Source: Bifidobacterium asteroides (GTDB lineage: Bacteria; Actinomycetota; Actinomycetes; Actinomycetales; Bifidobacteriaceae). From it: DNA of 64,000 nt. The notes below the pieces were generated by a model that ran no database searches, was not told where the DNA came from, and saw only the letters and a list, made by a program, of their open reading frames with translations. Shown here one piece after another: positions 44,686 through 53,076 of this stretch; within the stretch, counting starts at the first letter, position 1; every line of letters begins with the position of its first letter. The position numbers and the translations under genes were made by a program. The DNA lies in NCBI RefSeq assembly GCF_019469425.1, contig NZ_CP048272.1, positions 1,736,001 through 1,800,000 on the forward strand, in the 5' to 3' direction.

Positions 44686-46083
44686 CTACTTGACGGTGAT
44701 CTTGAAGCCCTGCCCATCGGCATAGGTCTTCAAGGAAGACTGCCACTTGGAGAAGGAGCCAAACAGGTCTCCGCCCTTCTTCATTTGCGGCACGACGATA
44801 TCCTTGAAGTCCGTGGCGTACTGTGAGTTGAAGGGAAGAACCGACCAGTTGGCATTGAGAGCATCAGCCGACTTGAAATAGACCGTATTGACCTTTTGAC
44901 CGCCAAAGTAGTCGTTGGGCGCATTGGCAGCGTCCTTGTCCGTTTGGAAGGATTTGGCCGCGTTGAAGAAGCTTCCCGTCTTCTGGAAAAGGTCGATGGA
45001 CTGCTTATCCGAACCCATCCAGTTGATGAAGGCGACGGCTGCGGCCTGTTTCTCCTTGGCGCACTTTGAAGTTACGGAGAGCAGCGATCCGCCTATCTCG
45101 CTGGTCTTGAGACCAGCGGATCCATCGCCCCAGGCCGGCGGGAGGGCCACTTCAAACTTCCCCTTGAGGGAGGGCTGCTGCTGGACGAAAGAGGTGCCCT
45201 TCCAGCAACCATCGAACTGGATGCCCCAACGGCCCTGGGCGAATCCGCGGTTGTACTGATCGCTCTTATTGGCTACCGGCTCAAGCACATCCTCATCAAT
45301 CAGCTTTTGAATGAAATCGGCGGCCTCCTTGACCTTGGCATTGGTCATGTCAAGAGTCACATCCTGAACACCCTTGACGGTCCAGGGTTTGGCGCCGGAC
45401 TGACGGACAATGGAAGCCATGTAGCGAACATCAGTGGTGTCGACGAAGCTCATGTACCTGTTGGGGTCAGCCTTGTGCAGGGCGATGCCCTCTTCCTCGA
45501 ATTCCTTCCAGGTGGTGGGCACCTTCAGACCGAACTGATCCAAAACGTCGTGACGGACAAACATGACCTCGGGTCCCTGATCCAACGGGGTGCCATACAG
45601 TCCGTCAGCTACATGGACATTTTTCCAGGCTGCGTCATTATATAGTTTGCCCATGTCGGACTCAATGCTCTTGTCCGCGAAGTTCAGGAGCGAATTCGTC
45701 ACTGCGAACTGGGGCAGGTAGTCGTATTCCAGCTGGACGATGTCAGGAACATCCTTGCCTGACTTCAATATGTTCTGAAACTTCGTGTAGTGATCGGATG
45801 AAGCACCCGTTTGAGTCACATTGACCTTGATGTTGGGGTACTTGGCCTGGAAGGCATCGATGTTGGCCTGCTCGATGTCATAACGCCAGGTCCAGAAGTT
45901 CAGCGTCACCTTCTTGTCGGACTTGAGCGCCTGGTTCACGTCGCTCATCGTCATGCCGCCGCTGTCCTTCCCGGCCTTCGGCGAGGATGAATCGCCGCTG
46001 CCTCCGCAGGCCGTCAACCCGATGATCATAGCCAGCCCGGCACATACGCTCAGGGCCTGTCTTCCCTTTGTTCTCCAGCTCAT
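44686..46083 (-). CDS. ABC importer solute-binding lipoprotein (CUT1, SBP family 1)
   Basis: A 465-residue extracellular sugar-binding lipoprotein. The start at 46083 (MSWRTKGRQALSV) gives a lipobox LTAC with lipidated Cys26. A 29-codon upstream extension in the same frame would bury the signal peptide and is rejected. The mature protein shows MalE-like features: LNFWTWRYD, FQAKYPNIKVNVTQT and AVAFINWMGSDKQ. It is the first gene of the importer-GH43 operon. Its promoter carries two palindromes. Substrate (xylo-, arabino- or galacturono-oligosaccharide) is unknown. Confidence 0.92.
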   Translation of the reverse strand: MSWRTKGRQALSVCAGLAMIIGLTACGGSGDSSSPKAGKDSGGMTMSDVNQALKSDKKVTLNFWTWRYDIEQANIDAFQAKYPNIKVNVTQTGASSDHYTKFQNILKSGKDVPDIVQLEYDYLPQFAVTNSLLNFADKSIESDMGKLYNDAAWKNVHVADGLYGTPLDQGPEVMFVRHDVLDQFGLKVPTTWKEFEEEGIALHKADPNRYMSFVDTTDVRYMASIVRQSGAKPWTVKGVQDVTLDMTNAKVKEAADFIQKLIDEDVLEPVANKSDQYNRGFAQGRWGIQFDGCWKGTSFVQQQPSLKGKFEVALPPAWGDGSAGLKTSEIGGSLLSVTSKCAKEKQAAAVAFINWMGSDKQSIDLFQKTGSFFNAAKSFQTDKDAANAPNDYFGGQKVNTVYFKSADALNANWSVLPFNSQYATDFKDIVVPQMKKGGDLFGSFSKWQSSLKTYADGQGFKITVK

Positions 46084-46116
46084 ACCAGTTGCCTTTCGAT
46101 AATCTTCATTGATTTT

Positions 46117-46133
46117 GCGATTATTATTATCGC
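46117..46133. promoter_or_regulatory. palindrome in the importer leader
   Basis: GCGAT-N7-ATCGC with an ATT-repeat spacer, just downstream of the predicted start of transcription of the importer operon. A related GCGATCGC lies at 46197-46204. Possible repressor site. Confidence 0.4.
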
Positions 46134-46141
46134 TGTTTTCG

Positions 46142-46170
46142 ATAGTAGTTGTGATGTCAATCACAGTCAA
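46142..46170 (-). promoter_or_regulatory. importer operon promoter with TGTGA-N6-TCACA operator in the spacer
   Basis: Minus strand: TTGACT, 17 bp, TACTAT. The spacer plus the edge of the -35 box contains the palindrome TGTGATTGACATCACA (46150-46165), of the CRP/GlxR form TGTGA-N6-TCACA. A protein bound there would occlude RNA polymerase, so it reads as a repressor site rather than an activator site. Confidence 0.6.
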
Positions 46171-46288
46171 ATCGTCTAACTATTACTATTTTATACGCGA
46201 TCGCTGCGATACTTTCATGTCTTTTGCCTGTATATCCCAAAACCGATGTCACCGATTTTACGAATACGTCACATTTTCAGACCATAAT

Positions 46289-46306
46289 TATCGAAACATT
46301 TCGGTA
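46289..46306. promoter_or_regulatory. LacI-type operator before the lacI gene
   Basis: TATCGAAACATTTCGGTA is an 18-bp palindrome (8 of 9 pairs) ending in a TATACT -10-like box (46305-46310), about 40 bp before the regulator start. Two further TATCGAAA half-sites occur in reverse orientation at 46094-46101 and 46137-46144. Autoregulation and control of the divergent importer are likely. Confidence 0.6.
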
Positions 46307-46344
46307 TACTGATCCTATTCAAACATGAGATGCTAGGGGGAACC

Positions 46345-47400
46345 ATGAGTTCAAGCTCGTCGTCCAGCAATGGCAAGAATCCAACCTTAGCCGACGTCGC
46401 ATGCCGGGCCGGGGTCTCCATCGCCACCGTATCCAAGGTGATAAACGGAAAGAGCGATGTGGCCGAAAAGACTCGCGAACGGGTCGAACAGGCCATCGAT
46501 CAGCTCGGATACTTCAGGTCAGGCAGGACCGGAGCCTCTTCCAACCTGATCGAATTGGCCCTGCAACATCTGGACAATCCATGGACCCTGAATCTTCTGG
46601 ACGGGGCTGCCGAAGTAACTTCCAGCCGCGGAATCCGGCTGGTTCTGAGCGAAATCAACGATCCCCGTCTTCTGGCCACGAGGTGGCTGGACGAGGTTTT
46701 GGCCCGCCGGCCCCTGGGTGCCATCCTGATCTTCTCCAACCCATCGGCCGATCTGGCCAGACGGTTCGCGTCACGCCGCATACCAGCGGTCTTCGTTGAC
46801 CCGTGGGGAAACCCGATTCTGGGAACCATGTCGGTTCAATCCGACAACTGGTCCGGCGGGCTCTTCGCCACCCGCCATTTAGTCGAACTGGGCCATCAGC
46901 GTATTGGCACCATCACAGGACCCGATGGGGTCATGTGCTCCATAGCCCGCCTAGACGGCTACCGAACCGCCTTGCACGAGGCTGGCCTGGGATTTGATCC
47001 GAGACTGATCCGCCAAGGGCGATTCAGCGTGGCGGACGGCGAACGATTCGCCATGGAGTTGCTGAACCTCGACGATCGCCCCACCGCCATCTTCGCCCAG
47101 AGCGACTTTCTGGCCATGGGAGTCTACAAAGCTGCCAAACGCCTAGGCATCCGCATTCCTGAGGAACTCTCGGTAGTCGGCTTTGACGACATACAGACAG
47201 CGGGATTCATGGGACCCGCGCTGACCACCATCCATCAGCCCCTGATGGAAATGGCAGCCAGGGCGGCGACGATGATCCTGGATGCCAGATCGGGCAAGAC
47301 CGTCGACCCCAGAGCCATCCTGCCCAACACCCTTGTCGTCCGGGAATCGACCTGCCCGCCGCCGAAACACGCGGACCACAGGCAGGCAGGAGCCCTATAA
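46345..47400 (+). CDS. LacI-family transcriptional regulator, divergent from the importer operon
   Basis: A 351-residue repressor starting MSSSSSSSNGKNPTLADV behind RBS AGGGGG. The helix-turn-helix is TLADVACRAGVSIATVSKVINGK, followed by hinge and periplasmic-binding-protein-like effector domain with SVVGFDDIQTAGFMGPALTTI near residue 275. It is divergently placed to the SBP-permease-permease-GH43 operon with a 260-bp shared control region and should regulate it. It ends convergently 26 bp from uxaC. Confidence 0.93.
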   Translation: MSSSSSSSNGKNPTLADVACRAGVSIATVSKVINGKSDVAEKTRERVEQAIDQLGYFRSGRTGASSNLIELALQHLDNPWTLNLLDGAAEVTSSRGIRLVLSEINDPRLLATRWLDEVLARRPLGAILIFSNPSADLARRFASRRIPAVFVDPWGNPILGTMSVQSDNWSGGLFATRHLVELGHQRIGTITGPDGVMCSIARLDGYRTALHEAGLGFDPRLIRQGRFSVADGERFAMELLNLDDRPTAIFAQSDFLAMGVYKAAKRLGIRIPEELSVVGFDDIQTAGFMGPALTTIHQPLMEMAARAATMILDARSGKTVDPRAILPNTLVVRESTCPPPKHADHRQAGAL

Positions 47401-47426
47401 GGCGCCACTCTTCGATTGGCTGCGCA

Positions 47427-48836
47427 TCAGCTGCTTGCAAAAAGAGACAGCGCGTTCTCATAGGAGACCGCACGCACCAGAGGAGCAAGATGCTCCTTGT
47501 CATCAGGGATGATGCCCTGAGCGGCCCAGTCGCCCAAGAGCCCGCAGAGCACCCTGCGGAAGAGCTCGTGTCTGGGGAAAGACAGGAAACTGCGGGAGTC
47601 CGTAGTCATTCCCACCGCATTGCCCAGGAGTGAGGTTTCAGCCAAAACTTCGAGCTGCCGACGCATCCCGGAGACGGTGTCGTTGAACCACCAGGCGTTG
47701 CCCAACTGAAGCTGGCCCTGATCATCGCCTCCGAAGCAGCCCAAATCAGTGGCTATGGCCATATAGTCGTTGGGGTTGAGGGAATAGACAATGGTTCTGG
47801 GCAAGATATTCGAGCTCTGCGCCTGGTCAAGGAGGGCGGCGAGAGGGGCGGCAACCGAATTGTCAGCCATGGAATCGTAACCCGTGTCGGCTCCAAGCTT
47901 CCCAAAAGCCGTCGAGTTGTTGTTGCGTCTGGCCTGGAGGTGGAGCTGCATGGTCCAGCCCCTATCCTTGTAGATTCGCATCAGCTCAAGAAGGAGGGCC
48001 GCACGATATTGGGCCTGTTCCTGCCTATCAAGGCCTAGACCTGCCCTGGCCTTGCTGAAAATGGCATCCAGATTTTCGACAGTCGACGGAGCGAACTCGA
48101 CCACATCGACAGCATGGTCGGAGAGTCTGGAGCCATGCTGGTGGAAGTAATCAACCCGATCGCGCAGAGCGTCAACCAGTTCGCTGAAGTCATTGATCGG
48201 CTTGCCGCAGACCGACTCCATTGTGCCGATCCAATCGCCATATCCATTAGCGGTCGGATTCAGGGCGGCATCGGGGCGGAAGGCGGGAACCATCCTAAAG
48301 GGCTCCCCCTCCTTGGCGAATTGATCGTGATACTCCAGATTATCCTCAGGGGAATCCGTGGTGCAGACGATCTTGACGTTCATGCGACGCAGAAGCGCTC
48401 TTCGCGAGAAGTCCGGGGTGGCCAGCTGCTCATTCGTCTGGTCAAAGATGGACTTGGCGGTCTTGGTGGTCAGGGGTTCGCAAATGCCGAAGTATCTCCG
48501 CAGCTCCATGTGCGTCCACAGATAGACCGGACTGCCTACAGCCTGTTCCATGGTCTGGGCGTAAGCCATAAATTTCTCCCAAGGGCCCCCGTCTCCGGTG
48601 ATCAGCCGTTCCGGAATGCCGTTGGCCCTCTCCAGCCGCCATTTATAGTGATCTCCATAATTGCGGCCATCTGTCAGCCAGGCATCGACAATATTATCGA
48701 AGTTGGGATCCTCGTAGATCTCCTTGGCGTGCAAATGGCAATGATAATCCACCAGAGGAAGATTCTCAGCTACGTCATGGAACAAGTCCCGAGACAACTG
48801 CGTCCCGAGGAGAAAATCGTCATCCAGGAAAGCCAC
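47427..48836 (-). CDS. uxaC: uronate isomerase
   Basis: Isomerises D-galacturonate to D-tagaturonate and D-glucuronate to D-fructuronate, the entry step of both branches. The 469-residue protein has the N-terminal metal-binding motif LPLVDYHCHLHAKEIYED and the late MTTDSRSFLSFPRHE region with the catalytic Asp/Arg. The GTG at 48836 (MAFLDDDFLLG) is chosen because AAGGAG precedes it by six bases and it aligns with family starts; an ATG 12 codons upstream lacks an RBS. It lies downstream of the two tandem lacI genes on the same strand. Confidence 0.95.
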   Translation of the reverse strand: MAFLDDDFLLGTQLSRDLFHDVAENLPLVDYHCHLHAKEIYEDPNFDNIVDAWLTDGRNYGDHYKWRLERANGIPERLITGDGGPWEKFMAYAQTMEQAVGSPVYLWTHMELRRYFGICEPLTTKTAKSIFDQTNEQLATPDFSRRALLRRMNVKIVCTTDSPEDNLEYHDQFAKEGEPFRMVPAFRPDAALNPTANGYGDWIGTMESVCGKPINDFSELVDALRDRVDYFHQHGSRLSDHAVDVVEFAPSTVENLDAIFSKARAGLGLDRQEQAQYRAALLLELMRIYKDRGWTMQLHLQARRNNNSTAFGKLGADTGYDSMADNSVAAPLAALLDQAQSSNILPRTIVYSLNPNDYMAIATDLGCFGGDDQGQLQLGNAWWFNDTVSGMRRQLEVLAETSLLGNAVGMTTDSRSFLSFPRHELFRRVLCGLLGDWAAQGIIPDDKEHLAPLVRAVSYENALSLFASS

Positions 48837-49025
48837 TACAAACTCCTTAGTCGAAAACAGCAAGTCCAGCATTCGAATTTCCGCAATGCCTAAAATTCTT
48901 CTGTACAGACCAACGGACAGGCGAAACAGTCACGCGATCGGAACTCGCATATGCTATTGGTCAGCCTATGCGCGCCTGAAGAGGCAGAGCATGATGTTGC
49001 CATGATTTGTCGGAACCTCCCCTGA

Positions 49026-50036
49026 TCAGGAACCCGACGCAGCCTTCCCCGTGCTCTCCCGGACGATCAGGCGGGAGGGGATCATGATGCTCTGGGGCAG
49101 ATCAGTTCGTCCATTCAGCCGATCCAGAAGGATGCAGGCTGCTGTCTTGCCCAGTTTCGGCGGGGTGTTGCCCACGCTGGACAATGGCGGATCACTGACC
49201 TGCGCCATAGTGTCATTGTCGAATCCGATGATCACGTAGTCGTCCGGACAACGAATCCCCTGACGACGCACAGCCGCCATGAAGCCCAGGGCCATCAGGT
49301 CGTTGTGAGCAATGACGGCGCCTGTGGGATCATTCAGATACTGCTTCGCCAGGGCATACCCTCCGACGAAGGTGGGAAGACCCGGCCAAATTCGTCGAAC
49401 AGTCACCCCACGCTTGCGGAACTCTTCGTAAGTGTGATTCCACCTGACTCCCACCGACCATGAGGAAGAAGGTCCATCGAGATAGGTCACTCGTGAGTAA
49501 CCCATGGAAACCAGTAGTTCAGCGGCCTGACGGATACCAGTCCCAATATCGATGGCCACGCTGGGCACCCCACGCACGGTCCGGTTAACCACGACGATGG
49601 GCCTGGTCTGGGCGCACTTGCGGATCATGGCATCAGGCATTCTCGATGAGGTCAGAATTACCCCGTCCACATAGGCGGCGATCTTGTTGAAGGCCTCCCG
49701 CTCTCTGGTGGCGCTTTCCTCGGATTCAGCGACGATAAGGGCAAATCCAGCCAGGTTGAACTCGTGCTGTACGGAACGAATGATGTCAGAAAAGAACTGG
49801 TTGGCGATATCCGGAACGATGATGGCGATCATGCCCCGCAACGTCCTGGACGGAACCGTATCGACCGGCTCCGTATAGTACCCCAGTGCGTCGGCTACAG
49901 CGAATATCCGCTTGGTTGTAGCCGCACTGACCCTGTCAGGCCGGGAGAATGCTCTTGATACCGTGGAGGGGGAGACGCCGGCCTTGTCAGCCACCTCTCT
50001 GATCGTCACGCGCCTGGAACGGTTATGACAGCTCAT
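49026..50036 (-). CDS. LacI-family regulator, tandem copy B
   Basis: A 336-residue regulator with HTH TIREVADKAGVSPSTVSRAF and effector domain signatures YVIIGFDNDTMAQVSDPPL. It overlaps the end of the upstream lacI gene by 4 bp (ATGA), so both are made from one message. The recognition helix SPSTVSR-FSRPDRVS is nearly the same in both, so they probably bind similar operators. Role inferred from position: hexuronate control. uxaC follows after 190 bp. Confidence 0.92.
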   Translation of the reverse strand: MSCHNRSRRVTIREVADKAGVSPSTVSRAFSRPDRVSAATTKRIFAVADALGYYTEPVDTVPSRTLRGMIAIIVPDIANQFFSDIIRSVQHEFNLAGFALIVAESEESATREREAFNKIAAYVDGVILTSSRMPDAMIRKCAQTRPIVVVNRTVRGVPSVAIDIGTGIRQAAELLVSMGYSRVTYLDGPSSSWSVGVRWNHTYEEFRKRGVTVRRIWPGLPTFVGGYALAKQYLNDPTGAVIAHNDLMALGFMAAVRRQGIRCPDDYVIIGFDNDTMAQVSDPPLSSVGNTPPKLGKTAACILLDRLNGRTDLPQSIMIPSRLIVRESTGKAASGS

Positions 50037-51100
50037 GACCGAAATTCCTTCTCTGCCCCGTTTCGGTCCAAAGGCTTGCTCGGCCTGGCACCCGTGCTCT
50101 GCCTGATGACAAGACGGGCCGGAACCGTCGGGGCTACAGACAGGTTGGCTCCGGAAAGACGCTGCATGAGTAGGTCGGCAGCCCCCCGCCCAAGGGCTGA
50201 AAGGGACATATGAATGGTGGTCAGAGGCGGACTGCTCACCATGGACATGGTATCGTTGTCGAACCCGATGACGGAGATATCACGAGGGCACTCGCAGCCG
50301 AGCCGTCTGAGGGCCACGATCAGGCCGATCGCCATCAGATCGTTGTGGGCGATGACCGCTCCTGTAGGGTCGTCCATATACTTCTCTGCGAAGGAATAGC
50401 CCCCGTAAAAGGTAGGAGCGCAAGGCAGCGAGCGCTTGACGCTTATCCCCTTGGCGTCGCATTCATTGAAGATATGCCGCCACCGGATGCCTCCTGACCA
50501 TGAGGCAGCCGGACCATCCAAATACGTCAGGCTCCGGCAGCCCAATGCGTACAGGTAATCGACGGCCTGGCACGCCCCCTTGGACACATCGATGCTGACG
50601 CTGGAGACGCCCCGGACATCACGGTTGACGCTGACCAGGGGGCGCAGCTGGGCGCACTTGCGGATCATGGCATCGGGCATCCTAGGGGAAACCAGGATGA
50701 TTCCCGAGACCACAGGAGCGACAGTATCGACGATCCGGCGCTCCCTGGCGATGGACTCCCTAGTATCAAGAATCAGAGTCTCGAAGCGTGAGCGCTCGCA
50801 CTCGTCCTGGACACTGCGAACGACACCAGTGAAAAACTGATTGCCCAGGTCGGGCACAATGACCGCAACCAGTCCCCTGCCCTGCGAACTTGACCGGCTA
50901 TCGACAATATCGCTGTGGTATCCCAGTGCATCAGCGACCCGTTGAACCATTCGAGCCGTCGAAATACTGACCCGATCCGGACGCGAGAAGGTACGCGAGA
51001 CCGTTGAAGGGGACACTCCGGCCTGGCGAGCCACATCATATATGGTGATACGGCGGTTGTCCGTAGAGGAATCGCCACCCGAACCTGCTCCGGTCTTCAT
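50033..51100 (-). CDS. LacI-family regulator, tandem copy A
   Basis: A 355-residue regulator with HTH TIYDVARQAGVSPSTVSRTF and effector-domain segments VAVIVPDLGNQFF, VIAHNDLMAIGL and ISVIGFDNDTMSMVSSPPLTTI. It is clearly paralogous to its downstream neighbour over the whole length. It is divergent from uxuB with a 258-bp gap, so it is placed to control uxuBA as well as its own operon. It has a polar N-terminal tail before the HTH. Confidence 0.92.
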   Translation of the reverse strand: MKTGAGSGGDSSTDNRRITIYDVARQAGVSPSTVSRTFSRPDRVSISTARMVQRVADALGYHSDIVDSRSSSQGRGLVAVIVPDLGNQFFTGVVRSVQDECERSRFETLILDTRESIARERRIVDTVAPVVSGIILVSPRMPDAMIRKCAQLRPLVSVNRDVRGVSSVSIDVSKGACQAVDYLYALGCRSLTYLDGPAASWSGGIRWRHIFNECDAKGISVKRSLPCAPTFYGGYSFAEKYMDDPTGAVIAHNDLMAIGLIVALRRLGCECPRDISVIGFDNDTMSMVSSPPLTTIHMSLSALGRGAADLLMQRLSGANLSVAPTVPARLVIRQSTGARPSKPLDRNGAEKEFRS

Positions 51101-51169
51101 CTATTCGTATCAGCCTTCCTCGTCTGCCCCATATCGCATGAAATACACGCCAACGGCGCCGAGCACTTC

Positions 51170-51190
51170 TAGCTTTTAGCTTCTAGCTTC
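51170..51190 (+). repeat. three tandem TAGCTTY heptamers
   Basis: TAGCTTT, TAGCTTC, TAGCTTC in direct succession within the lacI-uxuB spacer, about 170 bp before uxuB. It may be a regulator-binding array or chance. Seen nowhere else by eye in the island. Confidence 0.5.
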
Positions 51191-51358
51191 CAAGTATATG
51201 CGGCTTCCCGGTCCCATAGCAGCCGACAGCAGCCTGATGAGAAACAAACGGCAACTCTGGAAGCAGATGGGCACCGACTTGGTAGGTTCGGAGTCAGGAT
51301 GGGCAAGCGAGTACGCCTGGTCTCCGCGATATGTTTCTTTTGGTAAAGGAAGACACTG

Positions 51359-53002
51359 ATGCTTCACCTTAGCGGCGATATACATAATGAGGCTGCAGCC
51401 TGGCAGAAAGCCGGCGTGACTCTGCCAACCTACGACATCAAGGCCATGCGCCAGGCCACCAAGCGCTTGCCTGCCTGGGTCCACTTTGGGGCCGGCAATC
51501 TCTTCAGAGCAGTTCACGCCCCCATTGCCCAAAAACTTCTGGATTCACGCGCCACCGACCAAGGCATATTGGTGACCGAATCCTACGACCCAGCCATCAT
51601 CGACCAGGCCTACACTCCCTTTGACGACCGCTATCTTCAGGCCATCCTGAAAGCGGACGGATCTATGAAGACCTCGTTGGTCGCCTCAGTTGCAGGCACC
51701 TACCCTCTGGGTGAAGATCCGAAGCCCCTGCATGATCTGAGGCTGGTCTTCCGCAATCCCGGCCTGCAGATGGTCACCACGACCATCACCGAGAAAGGCT
51801 ATGCCTTGGTCGACTCCCAAGGGCGGCCGCTGCCATGGATCGCTCCGGAATTCGGGGGCGGACCTGATAAAGCCAAGAGCGCCATCGCAGTCATCACGGC
51901 CCTCCTGCTGGAGCGCTTCCAGGCCGGTGCCCTCCCCCTGGCCCTGGTCAGCACCGACAACTTCTCACAAAACGGGAAGCGGTTCGCCCAAGCCGTCAGG
52001 CAGATGGCTGACGAGTGGATAGGGAGGAGCCTGGCAGAAAAAGGCTTCGGCGACTACCTCAGAGACAAGAGCAAGATCACCTTCCCGCTGACCATGATTG
52101 ACAGAATCACTCCCAACCCTGACAAGGAGGTGGGTCGCCGCCTCAAGGCTCTGGGCATCGCTGACGCGGAACCCTTCTGGACCAGGGGCGGAACCGCTAT
52201 GGCCCCATACGCCAATACTGAGGAAACCTGGTATTGGGTGGTTGAGGACGACTTCCCTGCAGGCCGCCCGCCTCTGGAGAAAGCAGGGGTCTACATGGCC
52301 GACAAGGATACGGTCAACGCCGCCGACCAGATGAAGGTCACCACCTGCCTGAACCCCCTGCACACGGCTCTGGCTGTCTTCGGGATGCTCCTAGGGTATC
52401 CGACCATGTCAAGGACCATCGCTGACCCAGACCTCAAGGCCTTGGTCACCCGCCTGGGGTATGCGGAAGGACTGCCTGTGGTCGAGGACCCGGGCATCTT
52501 CTCCCCAAAGGAGTTCCTCCGCCAAGTCATCGAGATCAGGATTCCCAATCCTGGTCTGCCCGATACACCGGCGCGCATCTGCGCCGACACCTCACAGAAA
52601 ATCCCGGTCAGGTACGGAATCACCATCAGCAGGTACATCCGATCCCAGGATCTTGACACAGCCGATCTGGAAGCCATCCCGCTGATCATTGCCGCATGGC
52701 TGCGGCTGCTGATCGGTTCGGACGGCCATGGAACCGACGACGCCGGACGGCTGGTCAAGCTGAGCCCGGACCCGCGTCTGGAGGAGCTTCAAAGGATTCT
52801 GGCCGACATCCCACTCAATGGGTCAGCCAAGAAGGAGACTCTGGCGGCGACCATCAAGCCCATCCTGGCCGATGCCTCCATCTTCGGAACCGATCTGAAC
52901 GCCACACCACTGGCCGACAGAATCGAGACCTCACTGGCCGCCATGTGCCAGGGCAATGGCTCCGTCGCGAACACCCTTCACAAAGCTGCAAGCGCCTGGT
53001 GA
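51359..53002 (+). CDS. uxuB: D-fructuronate reductase (mannonate oxidoreductase)
   Basis: Reduces D-fructuronate to D-mannonate with NADH, the second step of the glucuronate branch. The 547-residue protein is of the polyol dehydrogenase family: N-terminal Rossmann fold with WVHFGAGNLFRAVHAPIAQ (about residue 40) and ITEKGYALV. The C-terminal helical domain contains TFPLTMIDRITPNPD. RBS AAAGGAAG precedes ATG. It is followed by uxuA after 74 bp. UxuB was preferred over mannitol or tagaturonate dehydrogenase because of the neighbouring uxuA; the activity itself is inferred. Confidence 0.85.
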   Translation: MLHLSGDIHNEAAAWQKAGVTLPTYDIKAMRQATKRLPAWVHFGAGNLFRAVHAPIAQKLLDSRATDQGILVTESYDPAIIDQAYTPFDDRYLQAILKADGSMKTSLVASVAGTYPLGEDPKPLHDLRLVFRNPGLQMVTTTITEKGYALVDSQGRPLPWIAPEFGGGPDKAKSAIAVITALLLERFQAGALPLALVSTDNFSQNGKRFAQAVRQMADEWIGRSLAEKGFGDYLRDKSKITFPLTMIDRITPNPDKEVGRRLKALGIADAEPFWTRGGTAMAPYANTEETWYWVVEDDFPAGRPPLEKAGVYMADKDTVNAADQMKVTTCLNPLHTALAVFGMLLGYPTMSRTIADPDLKALVTRLGYAEGLPVVEDPGIFSPKEFLRQVIEIRIPNPGLPDTPARICADTSQKIPVRYGITISRYIRSQDLDTADLEAIPLIIAAWLRLLIGSDGHGTDDAGRLVKLSPDPRLEELQRILADIPLNGSAKKETLAATIKPILADASIFGTDLNATPLADRIETSLAAMCQGNGSVANTLHKAASAW

Positions 53003-53076
53003 CGTCGGCCGTCTGCTGACTGGACAAGGCACGAAATAACCGGGCCCGCCCGATTCGAATGTAAGGAGAGAGCATC

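Noticed and set aside
51359-53002. Mannitol dehydrogenase as the identity of uxuB
   Set aside because: Same superfamily, but immediate linkage to mannonate dehydratase and the uronate island favours fructuronate reductase; not excluded biochemically.
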